38,790 nucleotides of DNA, from assembly GCA_001580565.1 (NCBI GenBank), contig LRBF01000257.1:1-38790 (forward strand), read 5' to 3'. The notes under the pieces were generated by a model that saw nothing but the letters and a program-made list of their open reading frames with translations, ran no database searches and had not been told where the DNA came from. The translations under genes and the position numbers were made by a program. Positions 32,124-38,790 of this stretch are shown piece after piece. The DNA is from Caballeronia megalochromosomata (GTDB taxonomy: Bacteria > Pseudomonadota > Gammaproteobacteria > Burkholderiales > Burkholderiaceae). Position 1 is the stretch's first letter, and each line of letters begins with the position of its first letter.

Positions 32124-32909
32124 ATGAACGCGCTGACCTTCATCATGGAACGAGAAACCACGCATGTTTCGCGCCGCCGCTTTTTCGCCGTGGCCGCGCT
32201 CGTTTTCCTGGCGAGTGTGATCGTGACGTATGCGATGCACATGTCGATGTCATCGATGAGCGAACTGCCGATGCCGGGCGGCTGGATGCTCTCCTCCACG
32301 TTCACGCCGATGTGCGGACGCACATGGCTGCGCGCGGCGGCGGCGTTCATCGGCATGTGGATCGCGATGATGACCGCGATGATGCTGCCTTCGTTCGCGC
32401 CGCTTCTGTGGCGTTATCGCGTGATGCGCGAAGGCGCGGGCGTGCGGCTATCGTGGAGCATGGCGGCGGGCTACGCCTTCGTATGGGCGATGACCGGCGT
32501 CGCTGTTTTCGCGTTCGGCGCGATTTTCACCGGGATCGTGATGAATACGCCGGCGATTGCGCGTTGTGTTCCGTTCGCAAGCGGTGGCGTCGTGTTACTG
32601 GCGGCCGTGCTGCAGTGTTCGAAGCGGCGTGCGCGGCTGCTGGCGCGTTGCCGCCATGTTTCGCGCAGCGGGAAGATGCGCGCCGCGTGGCTCGACGGCG
32701 TGCGTCACGGACTTCATTGCGTCGCCTGCTGTGCGGGACTGACCGCGACGCTCTTCGTCTTCGGTGTCATGGATTTGCGCGCAATGACGCTCATCACGCT
32801 GGCGATCACCGCGGAACGCCTGCTGCCTTCGTTCAGACGTGTGTCGCAAGTTATCGGCGTCGTTTTGCTGTTGCTCGGCGTGATGGCTATGGTCAACTCG
32901 ACGATATAG
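32124..32909 (+). CDS. DUF2182 integral membrane protein
   Basis: A 261-aa polytopic membrane protein with about six or seven helices. It shows the DUF2182 landmarks: a Met-rich periplasmic stretch (MHMSMSSMSELPMPGG), the GMWIAMMTAMMLPSFAPLLWRYR helix, and a second-half GVRHGLHCVACCAGLTATLFVFGVMDLRAM motif with a Cys pair and His, which has been suggested to bind metal. The function of the family is not known. AAGGAA lies 12 bases before the ATG. It faces away from the TPR/winged-helix regulator gene. The Met- and Cys-rich character would suit copper or another soft metal, but this is inference. Confidence 0.82.
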   Translation: MNALTFIMERETTHVSRRRFFAVAALVFLASVIVTYAMHMSMSSMSELPMPGGWMLSSTFTPMCGRTWLRAAAAFIGMWIAMMTAMMLPSFAPLLWRYRVMREGAGVRLSWSMAAGYAFVWAMTGVAVFAFGAIFTGIVMNTPAIARCVPFASGGVVLLAAVLQCSKRRARLLARCRHVSRSGKMRAAWLDGVRHGLHCVACCAGLTATLFVFGVMDLRAMTLITLAITAERLLPSFRRVSQVIGVVLLLLGVMAMVNSTI

Positions 32910-33009
32910 CCCGATAACTTTTTGCCCGATCCAATCACGCCAGCCTGACGACATCCGTATTTTTTACTTAATTTTTTCGATTATTTTTCTTCGTCTTTCT
33001 TCTAACTTG

Positions 33010-33037
33010 CTGACATTCACACGACATTTCGCAATAT
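33010..33037 (+). promoter_or_regulatory. Candidate sigma-70 promoter of the GT2 gene
   Basis: CTGACA (33010-33015), a 16-base spacer and CAATAT (33032-33037) lie about 35 bases before the start codon, just downstream of an AT-rich block at 32959-33004 that stands out from the GC-rich surroundings and could act as an UP-like element. Confidence 0.4.
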
Positions 33038-33072
33038 GAAGCGTCGACTAAAAAGACGAGCGAGAGGACGAC

Positions 33073-34125
33073 ATGACGAACGCCCTGACGGTCTCCATTT
33101 GCCTGCCGACTTGCGATCGGCCTGAACTGATCGTCGAATGTCTGGATTCGTGCCTGGCGCAATCGTATCCGCATATCGAGATTCTGATCGGCGACGATTC
33201 GCACGACGACCGCACCGAACGTCTGATCGGCACGCGCTACGCGCACGATGCGCGCATTCGCTATCTGCGAAACGACCCGCCGCTCGGACAGGCCCGCAAT
33301 GTCGCGAGTCTGTTCGCGCGCGCGTCGGGCACGCTCGTGATGCTGATTCATGACGACGATTACCTCGTCATCGACGGTGTCGCGCGACTCGTCGCGTTGT
33401 GGCGCAGATATCCGCATCTCGAAGTCGCGTTCGGCGATCAGTATGAAGTCGATGCGGCGGGCCGCGTCGATCCGCGACGAAGCGCGCGTCTGAATGCCGC
33501 GTTTCATCGCACGCGGGCGGCGCAAGGCATGCAATCGCTGCCCGGACGAACCGGCCTCGTCCAGATGTTTCCCAACAATGGATGGATGGCCCTCGCGACA
33601 CTCGTGCGGCGCGTGGGTTATCGCGAGGATGCCGGTGCGTGCTGCGACTTCGTGTTCGGCGTGGAGTTATGCCTCGCGGCATCGCACATCGGCTATCTGC
33701 ACGAGTACGTGTCGTATTACCGCAAGACGCGAATGTCGATATCGAACAGCACACGCGTTTCGACATCCGCCGCCGCGCTCGCGGCGTATTCGTTCGTGCG
33801 GGGGCTGCCGCTCGATGCATCGCTCGAAGACGCGCGGCGCGCGGCGTTGCGCAGGCTCGCGCCCATCGTCGTATCGCTGCACGCGAGGCATCATGCGCCG
33901 CTTGCCGCGCTGCGCGTCGCGCTCGATCATCCCGATGCCTATGCGTATGGACTGAGCGTGCGCCTTTGCTATCACCTTTCGCTGATCGCGCGTGCGCTGC
34001 TGCCACGCTCCCTTCATCGCGACAAGCGGCGCGCCGCGGCATGCGCAACGAACACGCACACGATACCGATCACGCCGCCTGCGAGCACGTGTGTGAGCCG
34101 CTCGAACGCATCGGCGGCGGACTGA
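33073..34125 (+). CDS. Family 2 glycosyltransferase
   Basis: A 350-aa protein with a GT-A fold at the N-terminus: SICLPTCDRPELIVECLDSCLAQSYPHIEILIGDDSHDDRT, then VMLIHDDDYLVIDGV, where the DDS and DDD motifs bind the nucleotide sugar and metal. A C-terminal helical part follows (LAAYSFVRGLPL, then LALDHP-like segments). No membrane helix is evident, so it is a cytosolic transferase of the kind used in polysaccharide or O-antigen side chains; donor and acceptor are unknown. It stands alone, not in a polysaccharide cluster. GAGAGGAC precedes the ATG. The last 37 or so codons overlap the convergent FUSC-like gene and read as low-quality sequence. Confidence 0.83.
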   Translation: MTNALTVSICLPTCDRPELIVECLDSCLAQSYPHIEILIGDDSHDDRTERLIGTRYAHDARIRYLRNDPPLGQARNVASLFARASGTLVMLIHDDDYLVIDGVARLVALWRRYPHLEVAFGDQYEVDAAGRVDPRRSARLNAAFHRTRAAQGMQSLPGRTGLVQMFPNNGWMALATLVRRVGYREDAGACCDFVFGVELCLAASHIGYLHEYVSYYRKTRMSISNSTRVSTSAAALAAYSFVRGLPLDASLEDARRAALRRLAPIVVSLHARHHAPLAALRVALDHPDAYAYGLSVRLCYHLSLIARALLPRSLHRDKRRAAACATNTHTIPITPPASTCVSRSNASAAD

Positions 34126-35012
34126 TTCGCGAGCATGATGGCGAGCGCAACGAACACGCAACGGGTGAAATACCCGACCACGTAGCGCTGAAACGCGACG
34201 AGCGTGAGAAAGGCGCCGAGCGTCGCGAGCGTGACGGCCATGCCCGAATGCGGCACGACGAACTGCCCGAGCACGATGCCGATCGGCACGCCCACGATCA
34301 CGCCGAGCGCGCGGTGCTTCAGCTTCGTGCGCGCCGTATCGACCGAACCCGTCACGATGCTGGCCGCGCCCCAGATCACCCAGTTCGCATGATCCATGTG
34401 ACCGTACACGACCAGCATCGCCGCAATGCCGACGCTCGCGAGCATCGCCATGAGATCTTCACCGAAGGGCGCGGACGCGCCGAAATCATCGAGGTTCGAC
34501 CAGCGGGCGGCGGGCTTGCCGCGCGAGCGTACGACCGACGAGAGAACCGCGGGCACGAGCGCGACGAGCAGATAGGGTAACGACACGGGCGCCGCGCGCA
34601 ACAACGCATCGACGGTGCGTCCGCCATGCAGTTCGTTCGCGAGAATGAGCACAGGAATGAAGGTCCAGTTGCCGAGCGCGCGCAAGGCCTTGCCGCGCGA
34701 CGCGAGCAGGATCACGCCCGAGGCGAGCAACATGCACGCGACGACGAAGAACGCCGGAACCAGTTCGGCAAGCAGCAAAAGATACGTTCCGCCGATGATC
34801 GCGAGCCCGTGCGCGACGACGGCCACGGGGCGCAGCGCGAGCGCGTCTTCCCCGATCACGGTGGCGATCGCGAGCAGCGAAGCCTTCATCCACAGTTCGT
34901 TGCCGGTTGCGAGCGCGAGCACGACGAACGGCAACAGCGCGACGGCCGCGCGCAGGAGCGGCCAGACCTTGATTTCATCGACGAGTCGAAGATGCGGTGC
35001 GTCGGCGGACAT
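34014..35012 (-). CDS. FUSC-like (fusaric acid resistance/aromatic efflux) membrane protein
   Basis: A 332-aa protein with about nine or ten hydrophobic helices in two blocks separated by a polar stretch (VRSRGKPAARWSNLDDFGASAPFGED). The second block has GSVDTARTKLKHRALGVIVGVPIGIVLGQFVV, which matches the FUSC/aromatic-acid exporter signature of a basic loop followed by a GxxxGxxxG helix. The protein is about half the size of classical FUSC pumps, so it may be a short form. No periplasmic adaptor gene adjoins. Its 3' end overlaps the GT2 gene by 112 bases on the opposite strand. Confidence 0.75.
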   Translation of the reverse strand: MSADAPHLRLVDEIKVWPLLRAAVALLPFVVLALATGNELWMKASLLAIATVIGEDALALRPVAVVAHGLAIIGGTYLLLLAELVPAFFVVACMLLASGVILLASRGKALRALGNWTFIPVLILANELHGGRTVDALLRAAPVSLPYLLVALVPAVLSSVVRSRGKPAARWSNLDDFGASAPFGEDLMAMLASVGIAAMLVVYGHMDHANWVIWGAASIVTGSVDTARTKLKHRALGVIVGVPIGIVLGQFVVPHSGMAVTLATLGAFLTLVAFQRYVVGYFTRCVFVALAIMLANQSAADAFERLTHVLAGGVIGIVCVFVAHAAARRLSR

Positions 35013-35336
35013 GCTCGGCCACTCGCTTCGTGAGTCCGCATGAAGTTTAGACGGTTTTCCACGCGCAGCTATTCAAGCAGTTTGTAAACAATCACTCACC
35101 GATTTGCTGACGATGCTGACGCGCGTCGGCGGCAAACGCTTGACCCGGGCGGAAAGGCCCTGTAAACAGCGCTTTTTTCGCGTAAGTGTTTTGAAATACG
35201 TTTTAATCACCTGCTAAAGGACCCTGCCCCACTGTCGATATACAGGCCAGCCGATGGGTTCCGTCGGCCACGCAGCGGGCGGAGCATCGCCGCCCGAGCG
35301 CTTGCGCCTTCGCGATGCAGCCACCTTGAGAGAGCT
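35013..35336. other. Intergenic region between the FUSC-like and chemoreceptor genes
   Basis: These 324 bases contain no convincing gene. Open stretches on either strand lack ribosome sites and normal codon use. The main feature is the sigma-28 promoter at 35215-35241. The rest is fairly AT-rich near 35080-35210 and should hold the leftward promoter of the FUSC-like gene, which I could not place. Confidence 0.6.
35215..35241 (+). promoter_or_regulatory. Sigma-28 (FliA) promoter of the chemoreceptor gene
   Basis: TAAA (35215-35218), exactly 15 bases, then GTCGATAT (35234-35241), against the consensus TAAA-N15-GCCGATAA. Six of the eight -10 bases match and the spacing is exact. It lies 96 bases before the start codon of a methyl-accepting chemotaxis protein, a usual FliA target. 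Confidence 0.75.
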
Positions 35337-36893
35337 ATGTTTTCCACTATCAAAGGCCGACTGGCCCTGGCCATGACGCTTCTGAGCGCGCTGCTGATCG
35401 CGATCGGCATGGTCGGACTGATCGGCATGAACCGGTCCAACACGGTAACGTACGACCTGTTCACGAATGAAATGCCGAGCGCGGTGTCGGTCGGCAATGC
35501 GGAAATGTTCATGGCGCGCGAGCGCCTTTCCTTCGACCGCGCGGCGCTGAACGTGGGCACGCCCGCAGCGGAAGAGGCGATCGGACGCGGCGCGCTGATG
35601 CGCAAGACCTCCGACGATGCATGGACGAAGTATTCCAACCTGCCGCAAGCCCCCGACGAAAAGACCCTCGCCGGCAAATTCAACGAGCAGCGCCTCACGA
35701 TGCAAAAGCTGATCGACGAAGGCTATGCCGATGTGCGCGCGAAGGATCAGGCGAAAATCGTCGCCGACGCGAGCGCGATGCAGGCCGCATTCACCGAGTT
35801 CGCGAAAACGGGCGTCGAGCTGCGCAAGCTGCAATTCGAACAGGCGAAGGCCTCGTATGACGAAGGTGAGGAAGCCTTCGGCATGTTCCGCATCGGCTGC
35901 ATCGTTGCGGTGCTGATCGGCGTCGTCGCGGCGCTTTATACGTGGATGTCGCTGCGCCGCCGTATCTCGCGTCCGCTCGATGCCGCGCTCGCACAGTTCG
36001 AAGCGATCGCAAGCGGTGACCTGCGCCGCAACGTGACGGTGACCTCGAACGACGAAATGGGTCAGTTGTTGCGCGGTCTCGCGACCATGCAATCGAGCCT
36101 CATCGATACGGTTCGCACGGTGCGCGGCGGCAGCGAATCGATTGCATCCGCGACCAAGCAGATCGCGGCGGGGAATGTGGATCTTTCCTCGCGCACGGAA
36201 GAGCAGGCGTCGGCGCTTCAGGAAACCGCGTCGAGCATGGATGAGCTGACGGGCACGGTCAAGCAGAACGCCGACAATGCGCGTCAGGCGAGCGTGCTCG
36301 CGGCGAATGCATCGGAAATCGCGGGCAAGGGCAGCCATGTCGTGTCGCAGGTCGTGACGACGATGGGCGAGATCAACCAGAGCTCTTCGAAGATCGCGGA
36401 CATCATCACGATCATCGAGGGCATTGCCTTCCAGACCAACATTCTCGCGCTGAACGCGGCTGTGGAAGCGGCGCGCGCCGGCGAGGAAGGACGCGGCTTC
36501 GCGGTCGTGGCGGGCGAAGTGCGCTCGCTCGCGCAGCGTTCGTCGGCGGCGGCGAAGGAGATCAAGGAACTGATCGACAACTCGGTCGAGCGCGTGCAAT
36601 CGGGCACGGCGCTCGTCGACGAAGCGGGCCGCACGATGACCGAGATCAGCACGGCGGTGCAGCGCGTGACCGACATCATGGGCGAGATCGCGGCGGCTTC
36701 GGAAGAGCAGAGCAGCGGCATCGAACAAGTGGCGCGCGCCGTCACGCAGATGGACGAAGTGACGCAACAGAACGCGGCGCTCGTCGAGGAGGCGGCCGCC
36801 GCCGCCCAGTCGCTGGAAGATCAGGCGGGCGCGTTGCGCACGGCAGTGGAGACGTTCCGTCTTCACGATGAAGGCATGCGCGCAACGGCCTGA
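35337..36893 (+). CDS. Methyl-accepting chemotaxis protein, Tar-like architecture
   Basis: A 518-aa chemoreceptor. The first membrane helix is at about 8-30, the periplasmic four-helix bundle at about 31-185, the second membrane helix at about 187-205, HAMP at about 207-262 (SLRRRISRPLDAALAQFEAIASGDLRR) and the signalling domain after that. The conserved hairpin IEGIAFQTNILALNAAVEAARAGEEGRGFAVVAGEVR (about residues 360-396) binds CheA/CheW. Methylation-type Glu/Gln stretches flank it (SSRTEEQASALQETASSMDELTGTVKQN and EEQSSGIEQVARAVTQMDEVTQQNAALVEEA). There is no C-terminal CheR-tethering pentapeptide. The ligand is unknown. A sigma-28 promoter lies upstream and a terminator follows. Confidence 0.94.
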   Translation: MFSTIKGRLALAMTLLSALLIAIGMVGLIGMNRSNTVTYDLFTNEMPSAVSVGNAEMFMARERLSFDRAALNVGTPAAEEAIGRGALMRKTSDDAWTKYSNLPQAPDEKTLAGKFNEQRLTMQKLIDEGYADVRAKDQAKIVADASAMQAAFTEFAKTGVELRKLQFEQAKASYDEGEEAFGMFRIGCIVAVLIGVVAALYTWMSLRRRISRPLDAALAQFEAIASGDLRRNVTVTSNDEMGQLLRGLATMQSSLIDTVRTVRGGSESIASATKQIAAGNVDLSSRTEEQASALQETASSMDELTGTVKQNADNARQASVLAANASEIAGKGSHVVSQVVTTMGEINQSSSKIADIITIIEGIAFQTNILALNAAVEAARAGEEGRGFAVVAGEVRSLAQRSSAAAKEIKELIDNSVERVQSGTALVDEAGRTMTEISTAVQRVTDIMGEIAAASEEQSSGIEQVARAVTQMDEVTQQNAALVEEAAAAAQSLEDQAGALRTAVETFRLHDEGMRATA

Positions 36894-36916
36894 AGCCGTT
36901 TTGCGGTTCGGTGATG

Positions 36917-36956
36917 CGCGGCTCGCGATCCTTCGGGACGCGAGCCGCGTGCTTTT
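36917..36956 (+). terminator. Intrinsic terminator after the chemoreceptor gene
   Basis: An 11-bp perfect stem (CGCGGCTCGCG 36917-36927 with 36939-36949) and an 11-nt loop are followed by TGCTTTT. It stands 24 bases after the stop codon. Confidence 0.75.
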
Positions 36957-37123
36957 GGCGGAGCCATAACCGCCGGTAATCACCTCATGAGGCGAATTCA
37001 ATAGACGGCTATCGCTGTTTTCGCGAGACTGCGGGGCGTCGGATCGATATAGGTCCGCCCTCAAAAAAGAGCGCGCGCAACGGATCAGCCAGCGCGCAAC
37101 AAGCCTCGGAGGAGACACAAAAG

Positions 37124-38422
37124 ATGCTGCATCGCCCCAGAGTCACCCGCTCCGTTCTCGCGCTGATGTGCGCGATGTCCTTCATCATGTATCTCGATCG
37201 CGTGAACCTGTCCGCCGCGGCCGGCCTGATACGCGACGATCTCCATCTCACCAATACCGACGTCGGCCTCGTGTTCGGCGCCTTCGCTTATACGTATGCG
37301 ATCTGCCAGGTCATCGGCGGATGGTTCAGCGACCGCTTCGGCGCCAAGACGACGCTCGTGCTGTGCGCGTCGATCTGGATCGTCGCATCGGTCGCGACGG
37401 GCTTCGCGGGCGGCGTCGTCTCGCTCTTCTGCGCGCGCATGCTGCTCGGCGTCGGCGAAGGCGCGGCGCTGCCCGCGCAGGCGCGCGCACTCGTCAACTG
37501 GTATCCGGCGGGCAAGCGCGGCTTCGTGCAGGGTCTCACGCATTCGTTCTCGCGCCTCGGCAATGCGCTCACGCCGCCCTTGATCGCGTTGCTCGTTGCG
37601 TTCGCTTCGTGGCGCGCGTCGTTCGTGCTCGTCGGCGCGCTGACGGCCGTGTGGGTCGTCGTGTATGCGTGGTATTTCGCGGATAACCCGCGCAGGCATC
37701 GGCACATGACGGCCGAGGAAGAAGCGGAGTTGCCGCCTGAGAACAAGGTCGCCGTCGACAAGACGCGCGAGCCGACGCCGTGGGGCCGCCTGCTCAAACG
37801 CATCTCGCCGACGATGATCGTGTACTTCTGCTATGGCTGGACCGGCTGGCTCTTCTTCACGTGGCTGCCGACCTTTTTCATGCACGGACGCGGTCTCGAT
37901 CTGAAGAGTTCGGCGCTTTTTTCCGCGGGCGTGTTTCTTTCGGGTGTCGTCGGCAATACGGCGGGCGGCGTGATTTCCGATCGCATTCTGAAGCGCACGG
38001 GCAGCGTGGTTTCGGCACGTCGCAACATGATCATCGTGGCGTTCCTTGGGGCGCTCGTGTTTCTCGCGCCGGTGATGTTCGTGAAATCGCTGCCGGTCAT
38101 GGCCGCGTCGCTGAGCCTGTCGTTCTTCTTTCTGGAGATGACGATCGGGCCGATCTGGGCAGTGCCGATGGACATTACGCCGAAGCACGTCGGGATTGCG
38201 AGCGGGCTCGTCAATGCGGGATCGGCGATCGCGGGGATTTTTTCACCGATCGTGTTTGGTTTTATCGTCGATCGGACGGGGAGCTGGACTTTGCCGTTTG
38301 CGGGGTCGCTTGGGTTGCTCGCTGTTGGGATCGTGATGACGTTTTTCATGCGGCCGGATATTGCGCTGGATCATGCTTCTTCGACTGATGATGCTTTGGA
38401 TGGGGGGTTGGTTGGGAGGTGA
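37124..38422 (+). CDS. MFS transporter, ACS family (organic acid/sugar acid type)
   Basis: A 432-aa protein with about twelve helices. ACS marks are SFIMYLDRVNLSAAAGLIRDDLHLTNTDVGLVFGAFAYTYAICQVIGGWFSDRFGAKTTL and the central LLKRISPTMIVYFCYGWTGWLFFTWLPTFF. This resembles glucarate/galactarate, phthalate and tartrate carriers. GGAGGA lies ten bases before the ATG. No catabolic gene adjoins. The last 70 or so codons switch to G- and T-ending codons (for example GGG, GTT, TTG, GAT), unlike the C/G-ending use upstream, and this skew continues past the stop into the repeat region. Confidence 0.88.
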   Translation: MLHRPRVTRSVLALMCAMSFIMYLDRVNLSAAAGLIRDDLHLTNTDVGLVFGAFAYTYAICQVIGGWFSDRFGAKTTLVLCASIWIVASVATGFAGGVVSLFCARMLLGVGEGAALPAQARALVNWYPAGKRGFVQGLTHSFSRLGNALTPPLIALLVAFASWRASFVLVGALTAVWVVVYAWYFADNPRRHRHMTAEEEAELPPENKVAVDKTREPTPWGRLLKRISPTMIVYFCYGWTGWLFFTWLPTFFMHGRGLDLKSSALFSAGVFLSGVVGNTAGGVISDRILKRTGSVVSARRNMIIVAFLGALVFLAPVMFVKSLPVMAASLSLSFFFLEMTIGPIWAVPMDITPKHVGIASGLVNAGSAIAGIFSPIVFGFIVDRTGSWTLPFAGSLGLLAVGIVMTFFMRPDIALDHASSTDDALDGGLVGR

Positions 38423-38790
38423 GGGGAAGTGCGTGGCACGCTTTTGAGGGTTCGCTGGATCCCGTTTTCGTGTCGGTTTATTAGCACTGCCCCTGTGCGG
38501 GGCGGCACCTACTTTCTTTGCTGCTGCAAAGAAAGTAGGCAAAGAAAGCAGCTTTTCCCATCCAAAGTGCTTCATACCGGCCGCGGCACAGGCGATTGAC
38601 CTAATGGCCCGGCAGTAGCGAGTGCCCTCACAAAACTCACCGGACTTGGATCGCGCACGGTCTGTCACATCGCGCCACTTCACTGACTGGTTCAGCACCA
38701 ATAGCTCCGGCCCGCTGCGCGCCCGATGGGTCAATCGGGTCTGCGTGTGCTTCTTCTTCGTCGGTTTCCCTCCTGTTTCTTATACACATT
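38423..38790. repeat. Dispersed Burkholderia-group intergenic repeat; no gene
   Basis: These 368 bases after the MFS stop hold no convincing gene. Open frames here belong to a repeat that I recall as present in many copies in Burkholderiales genomes. A small hairpin (GCCCC/GGGGC near 38489-38502) is followed by a perfect 14-bp stem, CCTACTTTCTTTGC (38508-38521) with 38526-38539 and loop TGCT, then a direct copy of AAAGAAAG. The downstream part (38545-38770) has no recognisable feature. The copy number in this genome cannot be seen here. Confidence 0.7.
38773..38790 (+). other. Tn5 mosaic-end-like sequence at the right edge
   Basis: CTGTTTCTTATACACATT differs at two C-to-T positions from the first 18 bases of the Tn5/Nextera mosaic end (CTGTCTCTTATACACATC). 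It reaches the last base of the window. It is either residual library adapter joined to a contig end or, less likely, a natural IS50-like end. Confidence 0.55.

Noticed and set aside
35214..37118. A 634-codon open frame on the minus strand, opposite the chemoreceptor gene
   Set aside because: Same shadow effect; it crosses the sigma-28 promoter and terminator of the plus-strand gene and has an Arg/His-rich composition.
38243..38734. A 163-codon minus-strand frame within the right-end repeat
   Set aside because: It overlaps the MFS gene end and the dispersed repeat, and its middle simply translates the inverted repeat. Similar frames are, I believe, commonly mis-annotated in Burkholderiales.

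Overview
The window looks like a contig or chromosome segment of a Burkholderia-group betaproteobacterium (Paraburkholderia or Caballeronia type). The reasons are the high GC with GC-rich third codon positions, a trimeric porin of the Burkholderia type, many MFS and LysR/MocR/MerR genes, a dispersed repeat with the CCTACTTTCTTTGC core, and families typical of that group. I saw no rRNA, tRNA, CRISPR array or complete insertion sequence. Both ends look like assembly breaks: the left edge cuts an hcp gene, and the right edge lies in a dispersed repeat that ends in an 18-nt Tn5-mosaic-end-like sequence.

Layout. 1-315: 3' part of a T6SS hcp gene with a strong terminator. 374-4147 (minus): a four-gene operon of an uncharacterised 312-aa protein plus an RsbU/RsbW/RsbV-like partner-switching module. 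4494-8461 (plus): an orphan glycine-betaine-type binding protein, an MHS-family transporter, a divergent M19 'dipeptidase' and a PAS-LuxR regulator, probably for uptake and use of quaternary amines, with three inverted repeats between the genes. 8570-11966: GNAT acetyltransferase, flavodoxin-fold reductase, MocR regulator and NmrA-like oxidoreductase. 12007-15214: porin and GH28 polygalacturonase lipoprotein, divergent around a 14-bp palindrome. 15377-17637: a small protein and a PhoX-type phosphatase with a well-formed Pho box and -10.

17764-20340 is a lower-GC accessory islet. It holds an unknown membrane/secreted protein, a frameshifted DUF2515-like gene and a zinc-ribbon gene that needs two frame changes. 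It ends at a CadR/PbrR-like MerR gene whose divergent operator-promoter points left onto a 22-codon cysteine-containing mini-ORF with a near-perfect Shine-Dalgarno. 20787-25823: a LysR gene divergent from an operon of an MFS transporter, an M81 (MlrC-like) metallopeptidase and a Tat-exported epoxide-hydrolase-like enzyme. 25765-32909: MFS exporter, DUF4410-like protein, PAS-GGDEF-EAL c-di-GMP enzyme, beta-propeller protein, TPR/winged-helix regulator and DUF2182 membrane protein. 33073-38422: GT2 glycosyltransferase, FUSC-like protein, a chemoreceptor with a sigma-28 promoter, and an ACS-family MFS transporter. 38423-38790: dispersed repeat.

Taken together the gene set suggests a plant- or soil-associated bacterium: pectin degradation, betaine use, phosphate scavenging, chemotaxis, c-di-GMP signalling and a type VI secretion system. 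Functions are read from motifs and remembered family features. No database search was run.
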